Assembly: GCA_029239975.1 (NCBI GenBank)
Contig: JARBTX010000034.1
Span: 1-39,884 of the forward strand
Direction: 5' to 3'
Length of the DNA: 39,884 nucleotides
From: Anaerocolumna sp.
GTDB taxonomy: Bacteria > Bacillota > Clostridia > Lachnospirales > Lachnospiraceae
Position numbers and translations under genes: made by a program. The notes below the pieces were generated by a model that did not search any database, was not told the DNA's origin, and was given only the letters and a program-made list of their open reading frames with translations. Positions 27,168-36,700 of this stretch are shown here, one piece after another; position 1 is the first letter of the stretch, and every line of letters begins with the position of its first letter.

Positions 27168-27200
27168 CTGATTTCATTATTATTTTATATTGATACCTTA

Positions 27201-28031
27201 CTATATTATTACCTTACTATATTTTTTCCTAGCCATTACACCTATAATAAGGAGTAATGGTATATAAGCGAATGAATTTGAAAGAATTGAAAATAAAATA
27301 CTTGGATTACTAGGAGCTGCTACATAAAAGTAATTTGGTTGAAAGTTAAAGGAAGAATGTAATAAACACACAAATAGTATACTACCTCCAGTTCCATTAT
27401 AAAGCCAAGTATAAATAAATGAGTAACAAACAACTATTAGTAAATATATAATAAAGTTTGATTTAAATTGATATTGACCACTAATAAAATAAAGTGGAAT
27501 ATGCCAAGTAGCATGAATAACACCCAATATAATACTTGCCATTATTGGTGACATTTTTTGTTGTAATCTTGGTAGGACAAATCCTCTCCATCCGAACTCT
27601 TCATTAATAGGTCCTGCAAACATTTGACCTATAAATAATATAAGTAAATTTATGAATTGAAACCTTGGTCTTATTATGTATTGTTCTCCAAATATTTTAC
27701 AAAGGAATGCTGGAAGATAGTATATAAACGGAATATACCCAAGGGAAAACACATACCACAATGGATTCACTCTCCAGATTAATAGCTTTTTCAATAAACG
27801 TATGATGCCTTTTTTCCCCTCTGTTATTCCTTCAAAGATAAATGCAAGAACACTTGGTGATAATCCACCAAGGATAATAAATTCGAACGTATATTTTAAG
27901 CTAATGTCAGGAAAAATGATTCCTTTCGATGATGCGACTATAATACCCCATACGCACCATGTATATAGAAATGTACAAATGATAAATTTAGTGGTTATAT
28001 TATGTATTTGTTTTCTTAAAATTGCATTCAT
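27201..28031 (-). CDS. CPBP-family intramembrane glutamic protease
   Basis: A 276-residue multi-span membrane protein. The catalytic motifs of the Abi/CPBP family are present: GPINEEFGWRGFVLPRLQ (EExxxR) and LGVIHATWHIPLYF (HxxxH-type second motif). The start used is the ATG at 28031 with GGAAGGCCAATAT; a longer frame adds five residues. Members process CAAX-like prenyl proteins or, in bacteria, bacteriocin-related and regulatory membrane peptides; the target here is unknown. Confidence 0.92.
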   Translation of the reverse strand: MNAILRKQIHNITTKFIICTFLYTWCVWGIIVASSKGIIFPDISLKYTFEFIILGGLSPSVLAFIFEGITEGKKGIIRLLKKLLIWRVNPLWYVFSLGYIPFIYYLPAFLCKIFGEQYIIRPRFQFINLLILFIGQMFAGPINEEFGWRGFVLPRLQQKMSPIMASIILGVIHATWHIPLYFISGQYQFKSNFIIYLLIVVCYSFIYTWLYNGTGGSILFVCLLHSSFNFQPNYFYVAAPSNPSILFSILSNSFAYIPLLLIIGVMARKKYSKVII

Positions 28032-28046
28032 ATATTGGCCTTCCAT

Positions 28047-28291
28047 TTAGAATCCGATTTACATATTATACCACTTAAATATATCATAAACGATGGCTAA
28101 CTTAAAGAGAAAAATATAGTTATATCAATGCCAAAATATTAATATAGATCCCCAACGACTGAACAGCTTGAGCTATAGTATGCCCAATTCATAATTTTAC
28201 AATGATTAATATTAAAAGTAAATTGGCACGAATGCATAAGATTGAACTAAATACTACAATAGTGTTCAATAAACTGTTTCATTATTGGTAT
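28047..28291. other. Intergenic stretch with no recognised feature
   Basis: Between the CPBP gene and the RT terminator. AT-rich; no ORF with a ribosome site and no strong hairpin seen by eye. Confidence 0.5.
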
Positions 28292-28330
28292 AAAAAAGTG
28301 GAAGCAACCAACTCTATGTTGACTGCTTCC
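28292..28330 (-). terminator. Terminator of the reverse transcriptase gene
   Basis: GGAAGCAGTCAAC pairs with GTTGGTTGCTTCC across a 5-nt loop, then ACTTTTTTATA on the minus strand. It lies 50 bp after the RT stop and ends a stand-alone unit. Confidence 0.88.
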
Positions 28331-28380
28331 TGATGAGACATAATGCACAAAATCTAAGTAAAAATAGTAAATCCTTTTAA

Positions 28381-29679
28381 TCAAGTTTCTACTCCTAACT
28401 TAAGTCTTTCATTAATTTTTTTCCAATGTCTTTTTATTTGATTATGTATCTCATTATCTAAAATATCACTTTCACTAAATATTTTTTCGGCTTTATATGT
28501 GTATGTTATAAAGTTCCCATATCCCTTCTTATTCTTTTTATTACCCAAGTGTGTATATGACTTATATAGTGCTTTCTTAGCAGCAATCATGGATTTTGAA
28601 TCACGAGCAAATTGAACTGATTTAATTTTTTTATAAGCTCTACAATAATATTTAAACATACTCTTTTCACGAATTCTAATTACTTTTCCATTAAAAGAAA
28701 ATCCAAGATAGTTTATTATATTACTTTCACCAGAAATCTTACTAATGGTATCACTGCTATAAAAGAACTGTTCAGTTTTATCTATATTTAAATCTAAGTT
28801 TTTAACAAGACTTCGTATCTGATCAACCTTAATAATATGATGTTCATATTCTCGATATTGAAACTGTTCCTTATTCATTGGAATAATCATAATTATATCA
28901 TCACAATACCTTCTATAAATACCTTGCTTACTGGTAGCATAATCATTTAACATCTTATCAAATTCTATCATGTATACGTTAGCATATACGGAACTAATTG
29001 AAGAACCTTGTGGAATACCATATGTTTTATAATTACGATATAAATGACCTTTTTTAAATTCTTGAAATTCTCTTGTTAAAAAATACTTATCATAGTCACG
29101 CATATCTCGTCTTAACTTAGATTTAAATATTTCGATTTCCTTAGCTTCAACAAAAGAATATCTTGTAATATTTTTATATACTGCATATTCCGCATCATCT
29201 AGCATTTCTTTATTAGAAACAGTACATATTTTTTCTTTTAAATATTTATGATCAAGATTATCAAAAAAATTTGAAAAATCTCCAACAAAGACGAAAGCCT
29301 CTTTTGTCTTTACAAGGAATTCAAATACCTCTCTTGCAAAATGTATATTACATTTACCTTTTGAATTATTTCGATAAGCAGTAGATACATTACCAATACC
29401 TATCTGCTTACAATATGAATTATAAATATTATTCAGTTTATTCCCATAATATTGATATATAAACCTGTCAATATGTGCAGCATAATTTATATTCCGAACC
29501 TTTTTCTTCTTACCATTATCACTTTTATATTTATGAAATACAATTTGATAATGGATAAATGGATAAAATCCATGACTTTTAACCCAGTTAGGATCTTTTA
29601 TTCTATGTATATAGTGATGATAATCTTTTTTGATATCCAAATGTGTATAATATTTATTGGTAAAAATTTTCTTATTCAT
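28381..29679 (-). CDS. Reverse transcriptase, probably defence type (DRT2/UG2-like)
   Basis: A 432-residue RNA-dependent DNA polymerase. The RT motifs are in order: VFVGDFSNFFDNLDH with catalytic Asp134, YGIPQGSSISSVYANVYMIEFD (220-241) and YCDD at 258-261, followed by LGFSFNG. It lacks the maturase X and HNH domains of group II introns, lacks clear retron signatures (NAxxH, VTG) and has no variable repeat nearby, so it is not a DGR. Size, the N-terminal HGFYPFIHY region and the single-gene layout with a structured leader are most like the antiviral DRT2 (UG2) group. That assignment is from memory and not proven. TTGGAGGAAAA precedes the ATG. Confidence 0.9.
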   Translation of the reverse strand: MNKKIFTNKYYTHLDIKKDYHHYIHRIKDPNWVKSHGFYPFIHYQIVFHKYKSDNGKKKKVRNINYAAHIDRFIYQYYGNKLNNIYNSYCKQIGIGNVSTAYRNNSKGKCNIHFAREVFEFLVKTKEAFVFVGDFSNFFDNLDHKYLKEKICTVSNKEMLDDAEYAVYKNITRYSFVEAKEIEIFKSKLRRDMRDYDKYFLTREFQEFKKGHLYRNYKTYGIPQGSSISSVYANVYMIEFDKMLNDYATSKQGIYRRYCDDIIMIIPMNKEQFQYREYEHHIIKVDQIRSLVKNLDLNIDKTEQFFYSSDTISKISGESNIINYLGFSFNGKVIRIREKSMFKYYCRAYKKIKSVQFARDSKSMIAAKKALYKSYTHLGNKKNKKGYGNFITYTYKAEKIFSESDILDNEIHNQIKRHWKKINERLKLGVET

Positions 29680-29689
29680 TTTTCCTCCA

Positions 29690-29981
29690 AGAGCTTGCTA
29701 ATCATATGACCGACAGATATCATTAACTTCGATTAGCAAGCTTAAGCACAACAATTGGACTATGTAGAATACTACACTAGAACTCTGTCTCCCCCTTAAT
29801 ACGAAATGATGTATGATTATATTATCGAAATAATTGATACAATAATAGGAGGCTATACAATGAACAATTCTTTAGATTTAACTATACATTGCATAATATT
29901 ATTCTTAATCAAGATTATACTTGACAAAGAACACGAAACTCCCTTGCAACATTTTACAAGGCGATAGTATGTGTATACTAT
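29690..29981 (-). ncRNA. Candidate RT-associated template ncRNA (~290 nt)
   Basis: From the promoter at 29988-30016 to the RT ribosome site there is a ~290-nt leader with many stems. The 5'-most is ATAGTAT-ACAC-ATACTAT; next CCTTG/CAAGG (about 29942-29963), TCAAG/CTTGA (about 29907-29922) and GTAG/CTAC (about 29765-29776). The 3'-most is a perfect 12-bp stem AGCTTGCTAATC (29731-29742 and 29692-29703) that ends right at the RT ribosome site. In DRT2 systems a ~280-nt ncRNA in this place is copied by rolling-circle reverse transcription. The equivalence is inference. Confidence 0.45.
29860..29967 (+). CDS. 35-codon ORF antisense to the RT leader
   Basis: On the strand opposite the RT, AATAGGAGGCTATACA is followed by an ATG (29860) and a 35-residue frame MNNSLDLTIHC...RR with a hydrophobic centre (IILFLIKIIL) and a basic end. 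The same frame is open from 29800, so 165 nt are free of stops. It has no recognised relatives. It could be a real small peptide, an accident, or part of a product encoded by cDNA copied from the RT leader. Confidence 0.35.
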   Translation: MNNSLDLTIHCIILFLIKIILDKEHETPLQHFTRR

Positions 29982-29987
29982 AAAATT

Positions 29988-30016
29988 ATTATAATCCTAT
30001 ATTCCACAATTATCAA
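29988..30016 (-). promoter_or_regulatory. Sigma-A promoter of the RT leader
   Basis: TTGATA (30016-30011) and TATAAT (29993-29988) with an exact 17-bp spacer on the minus strand. Predicted start near 29981, directly before the first hairpin of the leader. Confidence 0.7.
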
Positions 30017-30118
30017 CACGATTTATTATATTATTACAATAATTTCTATTTTTCGAGAAATTTAAAATCTAGATTAATATAATTACAAAATCTTTATCTA
30101 ATTATAAACACCGAGCAC

Positions 30119-30157
30119 CAAAAAGGAACTATCACATTAACTGATAGTTCCTTTTTT
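30119..30157 (-). terminator. Terminator of the HD phosphohydrolase gene
   Basis: GGAACTATCA (30125-30134) pairs with TGATAGTTCC (30142-30151), flanked by A and T runs so it could work both ways. It nearly repeats the hairpin at 32261-32299. Confidence 0.85.
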
Positions 30158-30251
30158 AAAGTAGTCAAAGGAACAAGAACTTTTTGATACATATTTATTA
30201 CTTAAGTGAATTTCAAGAACTCGTTACTATGTTAGATAGATTACACCATAG

Positions 30252-32210
30252 TCAATTTTCACATGTAAATATACTTATACTATTCTGAACTCTTCTCATT
30301 ATTTCAATACCAATTCGTGTGCCAATGCTACCTAGCAGTTCTTCTCTTTTTTCCTTTAGAATCCCATCCTCATCTTTAGCTAAAATGTAAATATAGAAAA
30401 CCGGAAGATAATCAGAATCAAGCTGCAAAATATCTGCAATTCCACTGATGTCTTTTAAGGTACAAATCGAGCCCTTATTGTTATAGAAATAGATTGGTGA
30501 ATCTAATCCAATTGAAATACGTTTAAATAAAGTAACAGTATCATAAGTCTTAAGGTTGGTAACGATATCGTTTGTTTCCTTCCTAACAATTTCACTTACC
30601 ATCTCCCCAAAAGCTTCGATTTTCATTTCCTTACTGTATCTCGAAATAAAAGATAATACAAAACCAGAAGAATTTTTCATAGTAATGTCTAACATCCTAC
30701 GAATTAGTTCTGTGGATCTTTCCCTTAAAGATACCCCCTTTTCCTTCATGAGTAATGCTTCCAACTCGTCTTTTCGTTTCATAATCTCAAGTTTTACAGC
30801 ATCATCAATAATCTTAAAATTCTCACTTCGCTTGATTAAGGAATGATATCTCTTGCTATTACGCAACAATTCTGCTAGACGTTGTGCTAATATATAATCC
30901 CTAGAACCATCTTCGATTTCTTCATTATGATAATATTTCGTATAGTAAATTTGCCTAAGCACGGTCGTCAACCAGGAATCATTCCATTGAGAAAGTGCAT
31001 TTGCTTTGATTGCAGACTTTTTATCTCCTAATGGAAACCAAAGACCTGAGATATCAAATGGTATTAGCACTTCGTTATCACGTTGTTTCTCTATTACTGT
31101 TTCATTCAAGTATTTCATTACCAGCTCTTTTACGATTCCTTCTAGAATATAATCAGATTGGATTACTCTATGATGATAAATAATATCCTTATAGCTATTA
31201 TATCTACGCTTAACAAAGTCCTCTACCGAACTTACTGCTTTTAATGGAACACAGAAAAAAATCTCTCCATCCTTCACAATTAATTGCATATCATTAATGA
31301 TTCTGCTATATTCAATCTTTCCAGAATCTTTTCCCGAATTGATTACATCTCTTGTCGCATAATCCAAGCGGTCTCCGTCCAAACTAGAATCAATTATTCT
31401 ATGAAGATATTTGAATGCTCCATCGTCTGCAAAAATTCTTTTTACACTTTCTAGTACAAGCAACTCAAATAAATTCTCATCGTATTTCTCTTCATTTTCT
31501 GAAATTGGTACAATAATTTTACTTAAAATACCCTCGCTGATTTCATCCCCCATTTGTTCGTGTAATTTTTTATTACCCTCAAAGTATTTAGACATGATAT
31601 CGACAAATTCTTTTGCATTTTCCTTTTCACTAACTACTTTCTCTTTATATTCCATATAGACATCTTTTAGCGCAAATTCCACAATATGACTAAATGGCGG
31701 ATGTCCAATATCGTGTAGCAATGCTGCTGCACGAATCGATTGAATGAGAATTAGATGCACATTTTTATACTGATCTGGAATATTGTTGGGTATAAGAGAA
31801 TGTCTCAACCTATCTAGTTCAATCTGTGGCATCACTAACGGTAGTCTAGCACCTAGTTTTTCTGCACAAACATCTGGCTGCTGTCTTAATCTATCTAAAA
31901 TTATGGAATATTCTCTAACAAAAATATCAAAGAATTCACTTAGCATGGAATCCGTTGTATTTAATAACGATTGAAAAAACATATCGGAACAAAGTTTCAT
32001 TGTTCCAATGGAGTGTTCATATCGTTTGGTTCGATTCGTGGGAAACGTAAGATATACCGTTGAATTTTGATACACATCGTGGAGACGATTAAAACCAATC
32101 GTTGATACAATTCTTCTTTCATATTCCGTTAATGAAATCAGTCCATGAATGGAATCATTTAAATAAATACCTGTTTTCAAAGTTTTGCCTCCTGCTGTTT
32201 TTTTATCCAT
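30252..32210 (-). CDS. SAMHD1-like HD-domain phosphohydrolase
   Basis: A 652-residue HD-superfamily hydrolase. The metal and phosphate residues of SAMHD1/dGTPase-type enzymes are visible: RYEHSIGT (63-70, His66), LLHDIGHPPFSH (164-175, His166/Asp167), HEQMGDEIS (216-224) and SLDGDRLDYATRD (275-287, Asp282). The C-terminal ~250 residues are not assigned. Likely action is triphosphate removal from dNTPs. This can limit phage DNA synthesis, but housekeeping versions exist too. AGGGAGATACTTTATA precedes the ATG. Before the island arrived, this gene was next downstream of tRNA-Leu. Confidence 0.88.
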   Translation of the reverse strand: MDKKTAGGKTLKTGIYLNDSIHGLISLTEYERRIVSTIGFNRLHDVYQNSTVYLTFPTNRTKRYEHSIGTMKLCSDMFFQSLLNTTDSMLSEFFDIFVREYSIILDRLRQQPDVCAEKLGARLPLVMPQIELDRLRHSLIPNNIPDQYKNVHLILIQSIRAAALLHDIGHPPFSHIVEFALKDVYMEYKEKVVSEKENAKEFVDIMSKYFEGNKKLHEQMGDEISEGILSKIIVPISENEEKYDENLFELLVLESVKRIFADDGAFKYLHRIIDSSLDGDRLDYATRDVINSGKDSGKIEYSRIINDMQLIVKDGEIFFCVPLKAVSSVEDFVKRRYNSYKDIIYHHRVIQSDYILEGIVKELVMKYLNETVIEKQRDNEVLIPFDISGLWFPLGDKKSAIKANALSQWNDSWLTTVLRQIYYTKYYHNEEIEDGSRDYILAQRLAELLRNSKRYHSLIKRSENFKIIDDAVKLEIMKRKDELEALLMKEKGVSLRERSTELIRRMLDITMKNSSGFVLSFISRYSKEMKIEAFGEMVSEIVRKETNDIVTNLKTYDTVTLFKRISIGLDSPIYFYNNKGSICTLKDISGIADILQLDSDYLPVFYIYILAKDEDGILKEKREELLGSIGTRIGIEIMRRVQNSISIFTCEN

Positions 32211-32260
32211 TATAAAGTATCTCCCTACATAATTCTAGTAATTCAACCACTTTACTAAAC

Positions 32261-32299
32261 AAAAAAAGAACTATCGCTTCTGCTGATAGTTCTTTTTTT
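32261..32299 (-). terminator. Ancestral terminator of tRNA-Leu, now at the island edge
   Basis: AAAAAAAGAACTATC pairs perfectly with GATAGTTCTTTTTTT around GCTTCTGCT. It directly abuts the att repeat (32304), so before integration it would have followed the tRNA-Leu 3' end. Confidence 0.8.
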
Positions 32300-32303
32300 G
32301 TTA

Positions 32304-32325
32304 ACTGCAGTCGACGGGACTTGAA
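32304..32325. repeat. Attachment-site repeat, distal end of the island
   Basis: A 22-bp perfect copy of the T-arm and acceptor 3' part of tRNA-Leu (begins ACTGCAGTCGACGGG), identical to 38488-38509. The rest of the tRNA is missing here, as expected for the far att site of an integrated element. Confidence 0.88.
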
Positions 32326-32476
32326 GAAATTCACCGGTGCTTTGATCTATAATAACCCAACAATGCTCTTGATTTCGAGATCCTTACCAAGAGTCAGTTT
32401 TTCAGACATGTAAGCATAATTACCTTTAATAACAAGTGTCAGTTATTTTTTTTTATTATTAATGAAATGAGATTAT

Positions 32477-33460
32477 TCAATTAACCTTTTGGAATATTAT
32501 ATGTATTGTATATTCTTCTGAACCTACGTGAACAGCCTTTGTCAACTCCTCTAATACGGTATCAGGGTTAATATTACGTGGCAATAAAAATAATATACCT
32601 TGTTTAATATTACTATTAGTAAGATATAATAGTAATTGATTTATATAGTCATCATAGTTGTCTATATTTCTCATTTTCTTCAAAACTTTCAGTTCCACTA
32701 TAACTTTATCGTCATTTTTATTAGATATAATTAAATCAGGACTTAACCTTGAATCACGATTTATTATCGGCTCTGATTCTATATTCATCTCTATATCCAA
32801 TAAATTTATATAAGCTATAATACCATTTAAAAATTCACTCTCAGTTAATAATGATAGTTTATTATCTTCTGGATTTTTATATAAATTTCCATCATAGTTT
32901 TTTAAAAGATATTTAACTTTCTCTATAAAGTTTAGTGAATTATAATTAACATGGAAGTTTTTCTTGATATCAGTTACTAATGGTTCAATTCTCTCTATCT
33001 CTGACAAATAATATAAGTTATCGTTAATTTGATTTAGGAGTATATGTACAAATGATGTAACTGATAGAATTGCTGAGAATGCTTCACCACTATTAAAAAA
33101 CAGCCTATAATCATGTGTCGAGGTATTTCTCCACTCTTGCCTATAATTCTCAAGCAATTTTATAACTCTTTCTTTTAAAACTTTATTATCAAGTAAGTAT
33201 TTTTCAATATTATTAGGTGTTATTTTCTTATCTTCATTATTTGTAAGTGCAAAATATGCCTCCTTTAATATTCCCTCATATGCATGATTTGTTCTATAAA
33301 TGACATCCGTATAAAAATGTTTGTCATTATCTTTATCCCCCATTTCAAGCATATACTCCGCACGTTCGATATGAGTTATAACATCTTCTAATCCAACTAA
33401 TTTTTTATTTAATTCTAACGCTCTTGTAACTTGTTTTTTTATATAATTCATCGTATCCAT
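32477..33460 (-). CDS. HEPN plus PD-(D/E)XK nuclease-like protein
   Basis: A 327-residue protein of two parts. Residues about 15-150 are all helical, with AYEGILKEAYFAL and the RNA-cleaving HEPN motif Rx4H as R111-NTST-H116. Residues about 205-327 look like a PD-(D/E)XK fold: SPDLIIS (Asp242), VIVELKV (Glu256, Lys258), a following helix with YINQLLLYLT (Gln) and ILFLLPRN. Either half could be a toxic nuclease. It is the last gene before the att site. Whether it works with the SIR2-Argonaute gene or is a separate defence gene is unknown. TAAGGAGGCACAACA precedes the ATG. Confidence 0.75.
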   Translation of the reverse strand: MDTMNYIKKQVTRALELNKKLVGLEDVITHIERAEYMLEMGDKDNDKHFYTDVIYRTNHAYEGILKEAYFALTNNEDKKITPNNIEKYLLDNKVLKERVIKLLENYRQEWRNTSTHDYRLFFNSGEAFSAILSVTSFVHILLNQINDNLYYLSEIERIEPLVTDIKKNFHVNYNSLNFIEKVKYLLKNYDGNLYKNPEDNKLSLLTESEFLNGIIAYINLLDIEMNIESEPIINRDSRLSPDLIISNKNDDKVIVELKVLKKMRNIDNYDDYINQLLLYLTNSNIKQGILFLLPRNINPDTVLEELTKAVHVGSEEYTIHIIFQKVN

Positions 33461-33511
33461 TGTTGTGCCTCCTTACAAAATATATTTTCTTTCAACTCTC
33501 ACAAGGTTAAC

Positions 33512-33736
33512 TCATGCGAATATTTCTCCCCTTAAACAAGCTTGATTAAGAGCATAATCTAATAATTCTTGAAAGGTATAAATTCCTAAATGACCTTAAT
33601 AAAATGATTTAAAATGATTTCCATCAAACAACAAAACTTTAAGTTCTTTTCCTCTTGGTAATGATTTCAATACTTCAGATGAATAACCATTCATTGCTAT
33701 AAAAATACCTTTAGTCTCAAAAAATTTGATTATAAT
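33512..33736 (-). pseudogene. C-terminal remnant of a restriction-endonuclease-like protein
   Basis: One frame reads FFETKGIFIAMNGYSSEVLK, then LPRGKELKVLLFDGNHF, an in-frame TAA, and GIYTFQELLDYALNQACLRG with a TGA. This resembles the C-terminal end of restriction-endonuclease-like proteins that I know from defence loci (family from memory). It lacks the N-terminal part and a start, and has an internal stop, so it is dead. It lies between the SIR2-Argonaute stop and the HEPN/nuclease start. Confidence 0.55.
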
Positions 33737-33747
33737 AATATTATTAC

Positions 33748-36700
33748 TTACATAAAATATCTAAAATCATACGATTTGTCATAAAGAACAACATCCTGCT
33801 TTGCCATTTTAGATAAGGTTTTAGCAAAGTCTAATGTTACAGGTAAAACTTTATAAAAGCTGTCACCACTGTTCCAATTCATTTTCGTTAACATCATAAT
33901 TTCATTAACCAATGTTTCACCACTTGCCTTTCCCATAAATCTACGAATAAGTAATGGTGCTGGAATCCCTCTAGAATTCTTATAATAATTTTTACTTGTA
34001 CCGGCCAAATCTTCATCTTGAACAGAACCATGCGTCCATAATAAAAAGCTATATTCATCTAAAGGTATCACACTTCCTCTTTGTATAGGATAATAAGATA
34101 AGCCTTTTAACATATCCTCTGAATCAAATCTTATACACCTCCATGGTGTAAACTCTTGTATTTGCAATAGCTCAATATCATCAACACCATTTAACCCTTT
34201 TGTTATTCCTTCTATTTCTTCTTTAGTAAAAAAGGTTGTTTTATGAATTACAACCCTTTTTAAATTATAAGTTGGAATTGAGTCATCATAAAGTTTCTTC
34301 AGACTCATCATCAAACGACGAGCATCTTCACTTCTCATAAAGGGATTTTGTTGTATATACTGAGGATTCTTTATTGGCCTAAGATAAAGCCTCATTCCAT
34401 TTCCCTCGGAATCAAATAATTGGCTACAACCAATCGAAACTTTTTCTCCTTCCCTCACAGATTGAACATAGCTTAACCCTATAAAAGCAGTATTCTCGTT
34501 AAAATTTTCTGGTCTCCATAACCTTCCCACCGTCTTTGAATATATACCTGTTGAAAGTCCCCATAGGACTTTTGCAGTATCTGTATACTGTGTTGGCACT
34601 GCAGACCTTTCTTCAATAATCTGCATGATTATTCCACGTTCAGCACAATACAATTTCAATGAATCATGCAAATCAAAATACACATTATCATTTTTCAATT
34701 CTCTTAAATGCGAGAAATATGATGGTATATATATTATTAATAAATCAAAATCTGGTTTGTTTTTTTCAAATATATCAATATACTTAGATAAACCTTGAAA
34801 AAATTTATTGGGACTATTATTTTTTGCCTTTTCCCCATCATATTCCATGTATCTTAAGTTATCATCTAAAGTTGGTATATCTATATCTTTTCTAAATATT
34901 TGCTGAAACCCCATAAATTCTGGTAAAAAATCTTTTTCTGTTGTAGGAATCGCTTGCTTTTTTAGTTTTTGTAAATGGTGTATAATCTGTTGGTAATTTT
35001 GTTTAGGTGTTAGTACAGCTAATTTTATAGTATCGACTTCTATTCCATTTTTTAGCTTCTCTATTGGACCATAATTAATTAATCCTCTTAATTGATTAAT
35101 AGATTTTTTATTATTATCATCAACTGAAAAACTCATTTTAGGCTCAACGCATTGATAACATTGAATTTGAGGCCATTCGTCTTTTCTGCCATATCCACCA
35201 TAGGTATATACTAACCTGTTAAATACCAACTTTGCCCCATCTAGGCAAAACTCTAATTGTTTATTTGTTGTTATATTTTTAGTCCATTCATTAAATACCT
35301 CACTGATAGGTTTATTGTATAATTTCGATTGATATTTGTTTATAATATTTTGCTTTTCTATTGTTTTTAAATCTGATCCATTTAACTTTTCCATATATAG
35401 TGTAGGTAAAAAGGTAAGATTGATTTTCTTATTTAAGTAGGATAAGAATACTTCAATTGCATCATAAAGTTTAAGTCCATTCTCATATTTAATGCTGTTT
35501 ATATTGTAAAACTTATTTTTTCCAAAGCAATAAAATCCTTTTCTAATCATGGAAGTTTTGATTATATCATAATACATGCCGATAATAATGGACGAATCTT
35601 TCATCATCATGTAATCAGGAATTTCCATTAAAGTTATTTTACTTATCATTTTCTCTTTAAATATATCACACAAATTTACTTCGTTTCCAAATGCCCATAC
35701 TTCTCCATTATGCAATGCTGCTACAATATTGTGACCAGAACAACATTCCCTTAAATCTCTCCACTTTTGTATACTAGTTTTAAAAGTATAACACTTTGTA
35801 GGATACATTATAGATTCAAATGTATTAGACTTGACGAATCCTTTGTGTTTATTCATATTTCCAAATAAAACAGGTCTAATTTTAGTAACTTCTTTCCAAC
35901 TGCTATCTATTTCACTATAGGATTTATTTAATGTTAAATATAACCTATACATTAAATCATCAAAACTCTCAATTTCTAAAACTCCCGATAATTCATTTCG
36001 ACTGCAGGCATTTTCCATAAACAACTCAGCACGTTCACTTAATTTTGTATTTATTGGTTTGCACCATATTATCCCATATGGTAAGCTTTTCTCCTGAATA
36101 ACCAGTTTTTCTAAAATTGTCATTACTGAATTATCATTTCCGGCATAACCGACTATAACTAATCCTTTATCTCTAATTCCATGCTCGAAAATATCTCCTA
36201 TTTCTCTTTCCATCTCTTTAAGCTCATCAGATGTATTTTTTAATTTATCTATTAAATAATCTCCATGCAGTTTTATTATATTAGGGAAGCCATCGTGTAG
36301 ATTAAATCCAACGCTTTCTTTTATTGCTGATGAAATTTTTTTAATAGATAACCCAGGATTTAAAGTATATATACCAGCTTGTACAAGATCATCAAAGTTA
36401 GTTGTGGTAACAAGATCTATACGTTTTTCAGATATAATTGCACCTAAGCATAAGTAACCTGAATATGGAGTTACATCTTTAACTTTGCCTTGTATATATA
36501 GCTCTCTACTTCTTCTATCTGTATAACATTCTTCAAAATAAAATGGATACTCCTCTGGTGAATTCTGAACTGGATATGTACCCTTAGAATTAAAATAACT
36601 CTGTATTTCTGTTTGAGTAGCTTCTTTAGATAAGTCTTTGAAAGATGAAGTAGAGATCTTATTTTCTACACAATAAATTGATCGTTTAAAATCCCATACC

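Noticed and set aside
28381-30016. Diversity-generating retroelement or retron for the RT
   Set aside because: No template/variable repeat pair or target protein with a variable C-type lectin domain is nearby, and retron RT signatures (NAxxH, VTG) were not seen. Retron-like ncRNA remains possible only if the RT tree says so.
32330-32476. Short ORF or arm-type integrase sites beside the distal att repeat
   Set aside because: A 20-codon frame (MSEKLTLGKDLEIKSIVGLL) has no ribosome site, and the loosely repeated ACTGACWCTTG motifs are only two, too few to call binding sites.
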